64,000 nt of DNA from Actinoallomurus iriomotensis (GTDB lineage: Bacteria > Actinomycetota > Actinomycetes > Streptosporangiales > Streptosporangiaceae), in assembly GCF_030269445.1 (NCBI RefSeq), contig NZ_BSTJ01000009.1:248001-312000 (forward strand), in the 5' to 3' direction. The first letter of the stretch is position 1, and every line of letters begins with the position of its first letter. A program made the position numbers and the translations under genes. Shown piece after piece: positions 34,200 to 42,569 of this stretch. The notes beneath the pieces were generated by a model. It searched no databases, had not been told where the DNA came from, and saw only the letters and a list, made by a program, of their open reading frames with translations.

Positions 34200-35047
34200 C
34201 TCGTCCAATGTCCTGGTCGTCGACGTGCTGCGGGGCGTCCAGGGCCTGGCCGCCGGTGCCACGGTCTCCGCCGGCTCGGCTGTGCTGGCGCACGCCACCT
34301 CGGGCGCGCGGCGAGTTCGCGTGTTCGGGTTGCTCGGCGCCAGTTTCGGTGGCGGCACCGCCGCCGGTCCTCTTGTCGCCGGCGCGCTCGCTCCACTGGG
34401 ATGGCGGTCGATCTTCGTGGTGATCGCACTCGGAGCCGCCATAGCCTTCGTCGCTTCCCGGTACGCGCAGGAGTCGAGCGACCCGTCCACGCCTCGCCCA
34501 GACCTGCCCGGCATGGCCTGCTTCGGCGGCGCGCTGCTACTGCTGTCCCTGGGCTTCGTCAACAGCGGAACCGCCGGCTGACTGGACCCATGGACCGTCG
34601 CGGCATTCGCCGGCACGATCGTGCTGCTCGGCGCTTTCGTCGCGGTCGAGCTCCGCAGCAGCCATCCGATGTTCGACGTCCGCGTGTTCCGTTGTCCCGC
34701 GTTCACCGCGCTGATGTGCATGCCGTTCTCGGGGACGTTCGGCTTGGCCGCGTTGAACGTCTTCCTTCCCGTGTTCCTGCAGAGCGGCGGCGCCGGCCCG
34801 TGGCGCGCCGCAGTCGAGCTGACACCATTCGAGATCCCGGTACCGCTGGCTCGCTGGTCGCAGGTCCGGGCCTGATCGCCGCGGGAAGTTCCGGGCTCGT
34901 CGTGATGGATCGCGGCACCTCGACGTGGGTGTGCGCACTGCCGCTCCTGCTCTTCGGCGTTGGCGTGACCCTAAGTGCGCGCGGGAAAACGGTAACCCGC
35001 CCATCACCGAGCGCACCCTCGGACTTCCCGGCGCACGGGTGGATAAA
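34200..35047 (+). pseudogene. Broken MFS (DHA2-type) transporter
   Basis: Three pieces in different frames align to one transporter. The first is VLVVDVLRGVQGLAAGATVS through LGFVNSGTAG with a stop at TGA 34579-34581. The same frame then continues through FAVELRSSHPMFDVRVF... to 34875. A last piece (GPGLIAAGSSGLVVMDRG, CALPLLLFGVGVTLSARG) lies in another frame to 35047. The N-terminal helices are absent. It cannot make a working carrier. Confidence 0.75.
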
Positions 35048-35132
35048 ATGAAGTTGATCAATGGGGAGAAAGCGTTTCAGGAACGGCACGTCGCTGGGCG
35101 GCATTTACTCCCCGGTGATGCCAGGGAGAAAA

Positions 35133-35834
35133 GTGAAAATGGTTTCCATTCGCACGCTCGTCGGCGTGGCCCTCGCCGTCGCGCTCGTGGCTGGGGGCGC
35201 CGCGGTCGCGGCTACGCAACGGGGTCGAGCGCCGCGCAACTCGCATGCCGCGACGGTCTCTTCACCCCCACCTGGCGCGGGCGGTTCCTCGTCCGTGGCG
35301 ACGTCACCTTCACCGACGCCGGTTGACGCCTATCGGCTGAAGCTCAAGGGGCAATACCAGCAGACGAGTTACTACTGCGAACCGGCGTCCGCCGCGATGA
35401 GCCTCGCGACGTTCGGGGTCAAAGTGGACCAGAACACGCTCGCCAGAAAGATGAAAACGAGATCGACGGGTACGAAGATCTCAGACGTGGAGACGGTCAT
35501 GGACAGCTATCTCTACAAGCGTCATTACAACGACACTGTGGTCGGCGACGTGTTCGACGCCCCTGAGATCCTGATGACGAAAGTCTCCTATGACGTCGGA
35601 ATCCTGCGACGCGCGCCGATCCTCCAGGTCTGGTCGAAGCGCCTGCCCTGGGACCGGAGGGCCGGCAAGGGCGAGGAGCATGCGATCGTCGCATACGGTT
35701 ATCAGATCTCCAAGGGGACCATCACCGTATTCGATCCGTGGGGGCCGACCGGCGGCACCCACACGATTTCGGCCAAGGCGCTCGCGACATCCTTTGCAGA
35801 CCGCGCCGCAATGCACTACTTCGAGCGACTTTGA
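35133..35834 (+). CDS. Secreted C39-like cysteine peptidase
   Basis: About 233 aa from GTG 35133 (AGGGAGAA upstream; ATG 35139 is an alternative). The N-terminus is a signal peptide (MVSIRTLVGVALAVALVAGG) followed by a Ser/Pro linker. The catalytic domain holds YYCEPASAAMSLATFGV (nucleophile Cys), EEHAIVAYGY (His) and TVFDPWGP (Asp), the papain-like triad of the peptidase C39-like family. It probably acts on an extracellular peptide or wall substrate. A signal peptide and no ABC partner separate it from bacteriocin-leader peptidases. Confidence 0.82.
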   Translation: MKMVSIRTLVGVALAVALVAGGAAVAATQRGRAPRNSHAATVSSPPPGAGGSSSVATSPSPTPVDAYRLKLKGQYQQTSYYCEPASAAMSLATFGVKVDQNTLARKMKTRSTGTKISDVETVMDSYLYKRHYNDTVVGDVFDAPEILMTKVSYDVGILRRAPILQVWSKRLPWDRRAGKGEEHAIVAYGYQISKGTITVFDPWGPTGGTHTISAKALATSFADRAAMHYFERL

Positions 35835-36079
35835 TCCTCGACGCGTACCGAGTAAGCGTCGAAGCGGCTGTTCTCGGTACGTGCCCGCGCCTGACGACAA
35901 CCGTGCGCCGCCGTCCCTGCTGAACGCGTCTTAGGTCGCGTCGGGTGCCTTCTGGACTGGGTGGACCGATATGTCCTGGGCTTCCGGCAGCCAATCGGTG
36001 GCTTCCCTTCCAAGCTGGACCGCGGCGGCCAGATGAAAGGCGGGCAGGGAAGATCGTCATCCAGATGGCATCAACGGAT

Positions 36080-36110
36080 AAGGGGGCCGGCCCAAGGCCG
36101 GCCCCCCTTA
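36080..36110. terminator. Strong bidirectional hairpin
   Basis: AAGGGGGCCGGCC and GGCCGGCCCCCCTT form an 11-bp-plus stem around CAA, with A/T flanks on each side. It lies between the convergent peptidase gene and the 36127-36636 gene and can stop both transcripts. Confidence 0.8.
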
Positions 36111-36126
36111 TCGGCGGGATGATCGG

Positions 36127-36636
36127 TCAGTGCCGAAAGGTGTGCGCTGAATCGAACTGGTAAGGCCCCACGAACCCGCCTTCGACATGAAGTTCGCTGA
36201 CGCCGCCGGTGGTCACCGTCGGGGACTCGACACTGAAGCGCGTGGTGGTCTCAGTTTGCTTCTTAGCATTCCACCGGTGGTTCTTGTCGTCGTAGGACGT
36301 GATGCTGGCGACGGTCAGATAGGGCTGCTTGGAGTACTTGGCGAGTTTCACGGTCGTGACCCACGCCGTTCCGCACCGGCTCGAGGCCCAGACCTGAAGC
36401 GTCCCTCCCCGGATGTCATGCACGGAGTCGTCGCCGCCTGTGATCTTGTAGGAGGTAACGAGGTGAGGCTTGTACTTGCCGTGGGCTTTCGCGCAGATGC
36501 CGGCCATGCTGTTGGCGCCGGCCCGGCTTCCGGTGTCGGCGGAGGCCGAGACGGCGAACGCCGTAGCGGCCATGCCGCCTCCGATCGCGGTGGCGGCGAT
36601 CAGGGCGGAGATACGGCGGGGGGCCTTCAATTCCAT
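36127..36636 (-). CDS. Secreted DUF2690-like protein
   Basis: A 169-aa protein from ATG 36634-36636 (AAGGAAC upstream). Residues 1-36 are a signal peptide (RRISALIAATAIGGGMAATA...). The mature part has ICAKAHGKYKPHL, GGTLQVWASSRCGTAWVTTV and a C-terminal beta region. Two cysteines probably pair. The C-G-T-x-W block is shared with DUF2690-type exported proteins of actinomycetes; the role is unknown. Confidence 0.65.
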   Translation of the reverse strand: MELKAPRRISALIAATAIGGGMAATAFAVSASADTGSRAGANSMAGICAKAHGKYKPHLVTSYKITGGDDSVHDIRGGTLQVWASSRCGTAWVTTVKLAKYSKQPYLTVASITSYDDKNHRWNAKKQTETTTRFSVESPTVTTGGVSELHVEGGFVGPYQFDSAHTFRH

Positions 36637-36768
36637 GGCGAGTTCCTTAGTCCTATGGACGCCATGAGCGTCCACGATCACATGAATCGGGAAGTCGGAT
36701 GCGTATCGAACGAGCATCTCGACGTGTCGGCGTGAACGGCTGAGCCTCGTCGGGCGCCGCCCGGTGGC

Positions 36769-37728
36769 TCAGTTGTGGCGCCGTTCGGGGAGGAAACGGT
36801 GCGGGGGCAGGGTGCTGGCGACTTCGGTCTTCACCAGGGCGTTCTGGTAGTTCGCGGGTCCGGATGGCGTGGTGCTCCCGCGCTCTCCGAGATACCGGTA
36901 GCTGACCGGGTCGAAGATCAGCTCTTGCCAGCCGGCTCCGGTCTTCATTCGGACCGCGATCCCGGGGCGCCCGATGGCATCGCGGACGTTCTTCGACACG
37001 CTGATGCCGGGGACCGTCGCCGCCACGTCGAAGAGCGCCCCTCGCAGCTTGGGCGGCACGTAGTTCTCTACGACGTGATCGACGACGAAGCTCCAGGTCT
37101 CGTACCCCTCGGCGGGCCTCTTGGAGGCCGGCAGTTTGTCGGTGTGGGCGCGGATGTAGGCCTTCAGAGCCGCCGGATCGGTGGGCAGGGTGCGCAGGTA
37201 CGCGGGCGTGCCGTTGAACGGCATGGGCGGTGCGCCTTTCGGGCGGTCCCCGTTCTGCAGCCGGACGTCACAGGTCGCCGTTCCGCTGCGGAACTGGCAG
37301 GGGTTGGTGCGGAGCAGTCCGACTTCGCTGCCATCGACCGAGAGCCAGGTCTGGCGGGTGTAGCGGTGATCCGCGATTTCCACCGATGTGACCTTGATGA
37401 ACTGGTCGTTCCGCGCATGGAGTTCCTCGGTGCGGGCGGTTTTGGCGGCACGGCCGAGGACTTCGACGGCGCTCACCGGGCGCAGCCTCTCGGTGCGGGT
37501 CGACGTGGCGCCGGGCAGGATCGCGACCGCGGCCGTGACGGCCGCGGCGGTGCCGACCACGATCAGGCCGCCCATGAACGGCCGTCGCTTCCAGCGGATA
37601 CCGCGTCCGGCGCGTGTACTGCCGGCTTTGGAAGCGGCCACCTCGGCGATCAATCGCTCGTGTCCCTTGGCCAGTGCGTCCGCCGATGGCGCGGGGACCT
37701 CGGCGCACATGTACTCCAGCTCGTTCAT
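36769..37728 (-). CDS. CU044_5270-family membrane protein, sigma-factor partner
   Basis: A 319-aa protein with a short cytoplasmic N-terminus (MNELEYMCAEVPAPSADALA), one membrane helix at about 51-70 (GGLIVVGTAAAVTAAVAILP) and a large exported domain (QTWLSVDGSEVGLLRT, GALFDVAATVPGIS, ELIFDPVSYRYLGER). ATG overlaps the stop of the sigma gene by four bases. This pairing is typical of CU044_5270 proteins, which follow ECF sigma genes and probably act as sensor or anti-sigma-like partners at the membrane. That role is inferred. Confidence 0.8.
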   Translation of the reverse strand: MNELEYMCAEVPAPSADALAKGHERLIAEVAASKAGSTRAGRGIRWKRRPFMGGLIVVGTAAAVTAAVAILPGATSTRTERLRPVSAVEVLGRAAKTARTEELHARNDQFIKVTSVEIADHRYTRQTWLSVDGSEVGLLRTNPCQFRSGTATCDVRLQNGDRPKGAPPMPFNGTPAYLRTLPTDPAALKAYIRAHTDKLPASKRPAEGYETWSFVVDHVVENYVPPKLRGALFDVAATVPGISVSKNVRDAIGRPGIAVRMKTGAGWQELIFDPVSYRYLGERGSTTPSGPANYQNALVKTEVASTLPPHRFLPERRHN

Positions 37729-38318
37729 CGGTCGAGTCCTTCCGGTACGTCAAGGGGGTCGATCCCGCCGAACGCGGCGCGCATCTTCTTGCGCGCCCGG
37801 TTCAGCCGCGAGTGGACGGTGCCCGGCGAGACCCCCAACGCCGTCGCGATCTCCGTGCTGGTGAGCCCACCGGCCGCGGTGAGCAGCAGCACGTCGCGCT
37901 GACCGGGGTGGAGCCGGGCCAGTGCGGCGGCCAGCGAACGGCGGGTACCGGAGGCGCTGACCTGCTCGACCACGCGATCCGCAGGCGAGTCCATCGCCGG
38001 GTCGATGCCGGTACGGGCGATGGTCCGCCACATGCGGGCCTCGGCCTTCGCATGCTGCGCGACCAGATTCGTGGCGATCCCGTACAGCCATGGGCGTGCG
38101 TCAGGACGGCTCTGGTCATAGGACTCACGTTGCCGGAACGCGATCAGAAACGTCTCGGCCATCAGATCGTCGGCCATGTCCGTGCCGAGCCGGCGGGCCA
38201 CATAGCGATGGATCGCTGGTGCGTGCCGCTCGTACAAGGCGGTGAACAGCTCGGGTTCGTGAACCGACGACGCGATGATCACCGCGTCGGTCTCACTCCC
38301 CACATCCGTGTCAATCAT
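37725..38318 (-). CDS. ECF-type RNA polymerase sigma factor
   Basis: A 197-aa sigma-70 family member. Region 2 spans FTALYERHAPAIHRYVARRL to LYGIATNLVAQHAK. Region 4 spans LHPGQRDVLLLTAAGGLTST to LGVSPGTVHSRLNRARKKM. Region 3 is missing, as in extracytoplasmic-function factors. ATG follows AAGGG at 8 nt. It is translationally coupled to the membrane protein downstream, its likely controller. Confidence 0.93.
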   Translation of the reverse strand: MIDTDVGSETDAVIIASSVHEPELFTALYERHAPAIHRYVARRLGTDMADDLMAETFLIAFRQRESYDQSRPDARPWLYGIATNLVAQHAKAEARMWRTIARTGIDPAMDSPADRVVEQVSASGTRRSLAAALARLHPGQRDVLLLTAAGGLTSTEIATALGVSPGTVHSRLNRARKKMRAAFGGIDPLDVPEGLDR

Positions 38319-38408
38319 CGAGCGCCCTTCAAGACGGGGGCATGTCGCTCGTTATTGGCCTTACGTCGCCGATCGCTTCCCGCGCCGAAGAAATTCGCAA
38401 GTCCGCCG

Positions 38409-39035
38409 TCAGAAGGCCGTGGACGGGACGGCGACGAGCTTGATGAGGAAACGGTCGAGCTGTTCCTCCAGCGGTGGCCATGGCAGGTCCGGCTGGTTGA
38501 CGCGCATTGATACGGCGCCGTGGACGGCGGCCCTCAGGTCGAGTGCCACCATCGCGGCGTCGTCGGCCGGGGCGAGCCCGGCGTCCATGCATTTCTGAAC
38601 CGCGGCGGTGGTGCGCTCGGTCAGTTCCTGTTTGAAGTCCATGGCACGCCGCTGGTTGAGGGTGCTCTCGTGGAGCACTTTGTACAGGCCCGGGTGGCGC
38701 CGTACCCAGACGCCGAGGAGGTGGATCCGGGCGCGCAGCTTGGCCACGGGGTCGGTGGATGTGGACTCGGCCCGGTCGACGGCCTGGACGAGGTCTTGGT
38801 GAAAGCGCTGCAGGGCGGCGAGGACGAGCGCGTCCCGGTCCTCGAAGTGGATGTAGACGGACGTCGCGGCGATACCGACCTCGCGCGCGACGGCGCGCAG
38901 TGACAGCGCCTGGTCGTCGCCGAGCTCGTCGAGCATCCGGAGCGCCGCGGAAATGATGTCCTCGCGCAGCCGTTCGCCCTGGCCGCGGGGGTTGCGGCCG
39001 CGGGCGCCGCGTCGAGCGGGAGTGGTCGAGTCCAT
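38409..39035 (-). CDS. TetR-family repressor
   Basis: A 208-aa protein with HTH LSLRAVAREVGIAATSVYIH at residues ~45-65 and a C-terminal ligand domain of the TetR_C WHG-like type (LGVWVRRHPGLYKVLHEST). The ATG at 39033-39035 sits next to a promoter with a palindrome (39065-39080). It is divergent from the SnoaL-like and MFS genes, which it probably represses. Confidence 0.9.
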   Translation of the reverse strand: MDSTTPARRGARGRNPRGQGERLREDIISAALRMLDELGDDQALSLRAVAREVGIAATSVYIHFEDRDALVLAALQRFHQDLVQAVDRAESTSTDPVAKLRARIHLLGVWVRRHPGLYKVLHESTLNQRRAMDFKQELTERTTAAVQKCMDAGLAPADDAAMVALDLRAAVHGAVSMRVNQPDLPWPPLEEQLDRFLIKLVAVPSTAF

Positions 39036-39064
39036 GGAGACGTATTGTATCCAAACAGCAGTAT

Positions 39065-39080
39065 CGCTACAGTCGTAGCG
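39065..39080. promoter_or_regulatory. Palindromic TetR operator candidate
   Basis: CGCTAC-AGTC-GTAGCG is a perfect 6-bp inverted repeat between the divergent TetR and SnoaL genes, overlapping a GTATTGTAT...TATCG promoter-like stretch. Confidence 0.6.
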
Positions 39081-39111
39081 CAACAGCTGTCAGCTAAAGA
39101 AGGAGCCGGCC

Positions 39112-39543
39112 ATGGACACCACCTCTGCCGCCCGTCCGAGCGGATCGGGTCGTCCTGCGGATGCGCAGCTTGAACGCAACAAGCGGAACGTCCTGGCCTT
39201 CTATGAGGCCGCCATCAACGGCAAGGACTTCGCCGCCGCTTCCAGGCTCATCGGCGACCGCTACGTACAACACAACCCCTCGATCGCTGATGGCGCCGAG
39301 GGCCTCGAACGCCGCATCGAATTCATGAAGAAGGAATTCCCTGAGCTGCGGGCCGAGATCAAGAACATCTTCGCGGAAGGCGACTTCGTCATCGGGCACG
39401 TCCACGGGGTTCGTGTGCCCGGAGAACGCGGCACGGCCATCGTCGACATCTTCCGGCTCGATGGGAACGGAATGCTCATCGAGCACTGGGACGTGATGCA
39501 GGACATCCCGGAGCAAGCCGCGAACGAGAACGGCATGTTCTAA
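39112..39543 (+). CDS. SnoaL-like/NTF2-fold protein
   Basis: A 143-aa protein with the SnoaL-like pattern: NVLAFYEAAINGKDFAAASR, YVQHNPSIADG (QHNP), then DIFRLDGNGMLIEHWDVMQD. This cone fold covers small cyclases, isomerases and ligand-binding proteins; the substrate cannot be assigned. AAGGAG lies 6 nt before the ATG. It begins a TetR-controlled pair with the MFS transporter 40 bp downstream. Confidence 0.85.
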   Translation: MDTTSAARPSGSGRPADAQLERNKRNVLAFYEAAINGKDFAAASRLIGDRYVQHNPSIADGAEGLERRIEFMKKEFPELRAEIKNIFAEGDFVIGHVHGVRVPGERGTAIVDIFRLDGNGMLIEHWDVMQDIPEQAANENGMF

Positions 39544-39583
39544 CGCGAGAAAGCAGCAGTCACTTCCCCGCATGAGGTATGCG

Positions 39584-40861
39584 ATGTCGATAGGTCGGCA
39601 GTGGGTGATCACCATCTACGCGCTCGGCTACGGCGGCCTGTTGCTCGTGGGCGGCCGGCTGTCGGACCTGGTCGGCCGCAGGCGGAGCCTGATGATCGGG
39701 CTGACCGGGTTCGCCCTGGCGTCCGCGCTCGGCGGAGCCGCCTTGGACCCCGTGATGCTGTTCACCGCACGGGCTTTTCAGGGTGTCTTCGGCGCGCTGC
39801 TGACCCCCTCCGTCCTGGCGACGCTCGCTGCCACCTTTCCCATGCCCGCCGAGCGCGGCAAGGCGTTCGGGATCTACGGCACCGTCATGGGCAGTTCCTC
39901 CGGCCTGGGAGTCGTGCTCGGGGGAGTGCTCACCGACTACCTGGACTGGCGCTGGTGCATGTACGTGAACCTGCCGATCGCCGCGGTGGCTGCGGCAGGA
40001 ACGTTCTACGCGGTCCGTCCCGTGTCGCGCGCGGCGGGGGTGCGCGTCGACACCGCCGGAGCGCTGCTGGCCACCACCGGCCTGATGGCACTGGTCCTCG
40101 GTTTCGCCCGGGCCGAGACGGACGGCTGGAGCGCGGCGATCACCATCGGGTCACTGGCCGCGGGCGTACTGGTGCTGGCCGTTTTCGTCGTCGTGCAGAA
40201 GCGGATCGCCTGGCCGTTGCTGCCCTTGCGAGTGGTCCTCGACCGCCGTCGCGGCGGGTCCTATCTAGCGGTGCTCAGCCTGGCCGTCGGGATGTTCGCC
40301 ACGCTGTTCTTCCTCACCTTCTACCTGCAGAACGTGCTCGGCTATTCGCCGGTCAGGGCGGGAATCGCCTTCTTGCCCCTCACCGTCGGGCTGATGGTGG
40401 GGGTCCGGATCGTCAGCCCGCTCCTGATGCGAGCACAAGTGTGGTCGCTGCTGTGTCCGGGGCTGCTGACCATCGCGGCGGGTCTGGCACTGCTCGGCCT
40501 CGTACCCGTCCACGGCGGCTACTGGCCGCACGTCTTCCCCGTCTTTCTCCTGGTCGGCCTCGGCACCGGATGGGTTCTGGTCACCGCCAACAGCACCGCG
40601 ACCATCGGCGCCGGCGTCGACACCGCCGTGGCCGGCGCGATGGTCATGACATCGCAGCAGATCGGCGCGTCCCTCGGCACCGCTCTGCTCAGCACCGTCG
40701 CGGGCACCATCGCCGCCGACCACCTCCGTGCGCATCCCGGCGCCAAGACCGAGGCCGCCGTACACGGCTTCAATGTGGCGAGCCTCGGCGCGGCCGGGTT
40801 CCTCTGCCTGGCCGCACTCGCGGTCTTCCTCCGCACCGGCCGGGGCGGCTCCGCACCCTGA
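39584..40861 (+). CDS. DHA2-type MFS drug transporter lacking the first helix
   Basis: About 425 aa. It starts at the RQW(V)ITIYALGYGGLLLVGGRL motif, which in full DHA2 carriers is preceded by TM1 with the VVLD-x-T-(I/V)VN motif; that segment is missing here. Motif A (GRLSDLVGRRR) and motif C-like AVMGSSSGLGVVLGG-type residues (GTVMGSSSGLGVVLGG) are present, with about 13 helices. ATG 39584 has GAGG 6 nt upstream; an earlier ATG at 39572 adds four residues. The missing helix could mean a natural 5' deletion that joined the SnoaL gene to the carrier, so activity is uncertain. Confidence 0.82.
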   Translation: MSIGRQWVITIYALGYGGLLLVGGRLSDLVGRRRSLMIGLTGFALASALGGAALDPVMLFTARAFQGVFGALLTPSVLATLAATFPMPAERGKAFGIYGTVMGSSSGLGVVLGGVLTDYLDWRWCMYVNLPIAAVAAAGTFYAVRPVSRAAGVRVDTAGALLATTGLMALVLGFARAETDGWSAAITIGSLAAGVLVLAVFVVVQKRIAWPLLPLRVVLDRRRGGSYLAVLSLAVGMFATLFFLTFYLQNVLGYSPVRAGIAFLPLTVGLMVGVRIVSPLLMRAQVWSLLCPGLLTIAAGLALLGLVPVHGGYWPHVFPVFLLVGLGTGWVLVTANSTATIGAGVDTAVAGAMVMTSQQIGASLGTALLSTVAGTIAADHLRAHPGAKTEAAVHGFNVASLGAAGFLCLAALAVFLRTGRGGSAP

Positions 40862-40930
40862 CTCCGCTGCTCACGAACCCAGGTGCTGTACTGACAGATC
40901 GGGAATGCCGGTCTGGTACATTCCGCTGCG

Positions 40931-41302
40931 ATGCGATGGCGGGACGGTAATGGCGGCAAATGGCGGCTCCGGCAGCGTCGCCTGGCCTGGTCGGCGAAGG
41001 TGCCCCTCGAGGCGGCCTCCGACATGATTCCCGGTGGCCTCGGTGATGATCCGATCTCTTTCATCATCGGCCTGCCGGGTTTGGCCGTCTTCCTCATCGT
41101 GCTGGCCTTGTGGCTGGTGGAGTTCGTTCTGCGCCTGCTCCTCACTCCGGTGGCCATGGTGTTGCGGCTGCTCGGCGCGATCCCCTACCGGCTGGAGCTG
41201 CTCCACAACGGACGTCATGTCGAGACCTACCGGGCGACCGGCCTTTCCGCGCTGTGGAGGGAACGCAAGCGGCTGGCCGCCGGCGGGGTCTACCGGGGGT
41301 AG
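40931..41302 (+). CDS. Small membrane protein, 123 aa
   Basis: One or two membrane helices (FIIGLPGLAVFLIVLALWLV and VLRLLLTPVAMVLRLLGAIP) between a basic N-terminus and a soluble tail (YRLELLHNGRHVETYRATGL). Codon bias supports it. It is followed by a strong terminator. Function unknown. Confidence 0.7.
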   Translation: MRWRDGNGGKWRLRQRRLAWSAKVPLEAASDMIPGGLGDDPISFIIGLPGLAVFLIVLALWLVEFVLRLLLTPVAMVLRLLGAIPYRLELLHNGRHVETYRATGLSALWRERKRLAAGGVYRG

Positions 41303-41341
41303 CACGCGGGTGTAGCCGGTCAACGTCGCCGACGCGCTTGT

Positions 41342-41371
41342 AGGCCCCTCGCGATCACGCGGGGGGCCTTT
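41342..41371 (+). terminator. Rho-independent terminator, nearly identical to 45286-45317
   Basis: AGGCCCCTCGCG (41342-41353) and CGCGGGGGGCCTTTT form a GC-rich stem with a short loop and T-run. It ends the 40931-41302 gene. Confidence 0.85.
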
Positions 41372-41550
41372 TGACGTTCGGGGAGTCGTCTGGTGGAACG
41401 TCGTCTCGTCGGTTCCTCTACCTAGCACCACCATCGACCGGGGTCTGGACCTCCTGTGCCGATCGCCGGCAGGGCGCAAGCTGATCACAGGTCGCCGCTC
41501 ATGCCGAGGCCTGATCAACCCCCAGCCCTCCCCGATTGGTCGTTGAACTA

Positions 41551-41814
41551 ATGAATGACGATTTCCTCACCCGTCCGTTGACCGCCAGCAGGAAGCCCCG
41601 GCAGCGCGCCGTCCTGCGCATCGCCGCCGCCGTGTTGCTCGCCATCACCGGAATCCAGGCCGTGATCTGGCTGCTCATCGCCGTGCTCGGCGGGCACCTG
41701 GTCGAGCCCTGGTGGCTCTGGACGACGGGCGCGGGAGCCGCCCTCGTCGGTGCCTTGTCGCTGGTGACCGGCGGCCGTGACGGGTCCATGGCGAGCAACA
41801 GGGAGACGCGATGA
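41551..41814 (+). CDS. Small two-helix membrane protein of the ABC operon
   Basis: An 87-aa protein with helices at about 22-45 (VLRIAAAVLLAITGIQAVIW...) and 55-75. ATG 41551 is preferred over an upstream TTG. Its last four bases overlap the start of the ABC ATPase gene, so it belongs to the operon. It may be an accessory of the transporter; no family is recognised. Confidence 0.65.
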   Translation: MNDDFLTRPLTASRKPRQRAVLRIAAAVLLAITGIQAVIWLLIAVLGGHLVEPWWLWTTGAGAALVGALSLVTGGRDGSMASNRETR

Positions 41815-42569
41815 ATCCGCCGGTCCAGCTCAGGGATGTCGCCAAGCGGTACAGCGGAGCCGGCGGGGTGACCGCGCTCGCCGGGGTCACGGTCGACTTT
41901 CCGGAAGGCAGCTTCACCGCGGTCATGGGCCCGTCGGGCTCCGGCAAGAGCACGCTCCTGCACTGCGCCGCCGGGCTGGACGAGCCCAGCTCAGGGACGG
42001 TCACGCTCGTCGGCGTCCCGCTCGCGGGCAAGGACGAGACCGCACTGACCCGGCTCCGGCGCGAGCACGTCGCATTCGTGTTCCAGTCCTACAACCTGAT
42101 GCCGGCGCTGACCGTCTGGCAGAACGTCACCCTGCCCGCGCGGCTCGCCGGGCACCGTCCGGACAGGGACTGGACACGGCAGGTGATCGAGCGGGTCGGC
42201 CTGGGCGACCGGGTGCGGCACCGGCCCGGCCAGCTGTCCGGTGGCCAGCAGCAGCGGGTCGCCATCGCCCGCGCGCTGGCGAGCCGGGCGGCCGTCACGT
42301 TCGCGGACGAGCCGACCGGCGCGTTGGACACCGCCACCGCGCGGGAGGTCCTGCTCCTCCTGCAGCAACTCGCCCACGCGGGCCAGACGGTCGTCATGGT
42401 GACGCACGACCCGGTGGCCGCCTCGTACGCCGACAACGCGTTGTTCCTGGTGGACGGGCAGATCGTCGAGCTGCTGCCGAATCCGGCCGCGGACGTCGTG
42501 GCCGATCGGCTCGCCGGGCTCGCCCAGCGGACGCCGTCCCGGGCCGTGGATTCGGAGGTACGGCGATGA
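41811..42569 (+). CDS. ABC transporter ATP-binding protein, MacB/LolD type
   Basis: A 252-aa ATPase with Walker [11 protein letters not shown]-loop FQSYNLMP, signature LSGGQQQR, Walker B VTFADEP and H-loop THD. The sequence [20 protein letters not shown] is typical of the MacB/FtsX-coupled group, which drives mechanotransmission rather than substrate passage. It overlaps the permease start by four bases. Confidence 0.95.
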   Translation: MNPPVQLRDVAKRYSGAGGVTALAGVTVDFPEGSFTAVMGPSGSGKSTLLHCAAGLDEPSSGTVTLVGVPLAGKDETALTRLRREHVAFVFQSYNLMPALTVWQNVTLPARLAGHRPDRDWTRQVIERVGLGDRVRHRPGQLSGGQQQRVAIARALASRAAVTFADEPTGALDTATAREVLLLLQQLAHAGQTVVMVTHDPVAASYADNALFLVDGQIVELLPNPAADVVADRLAGLAQRTPSRAVDSEVRR

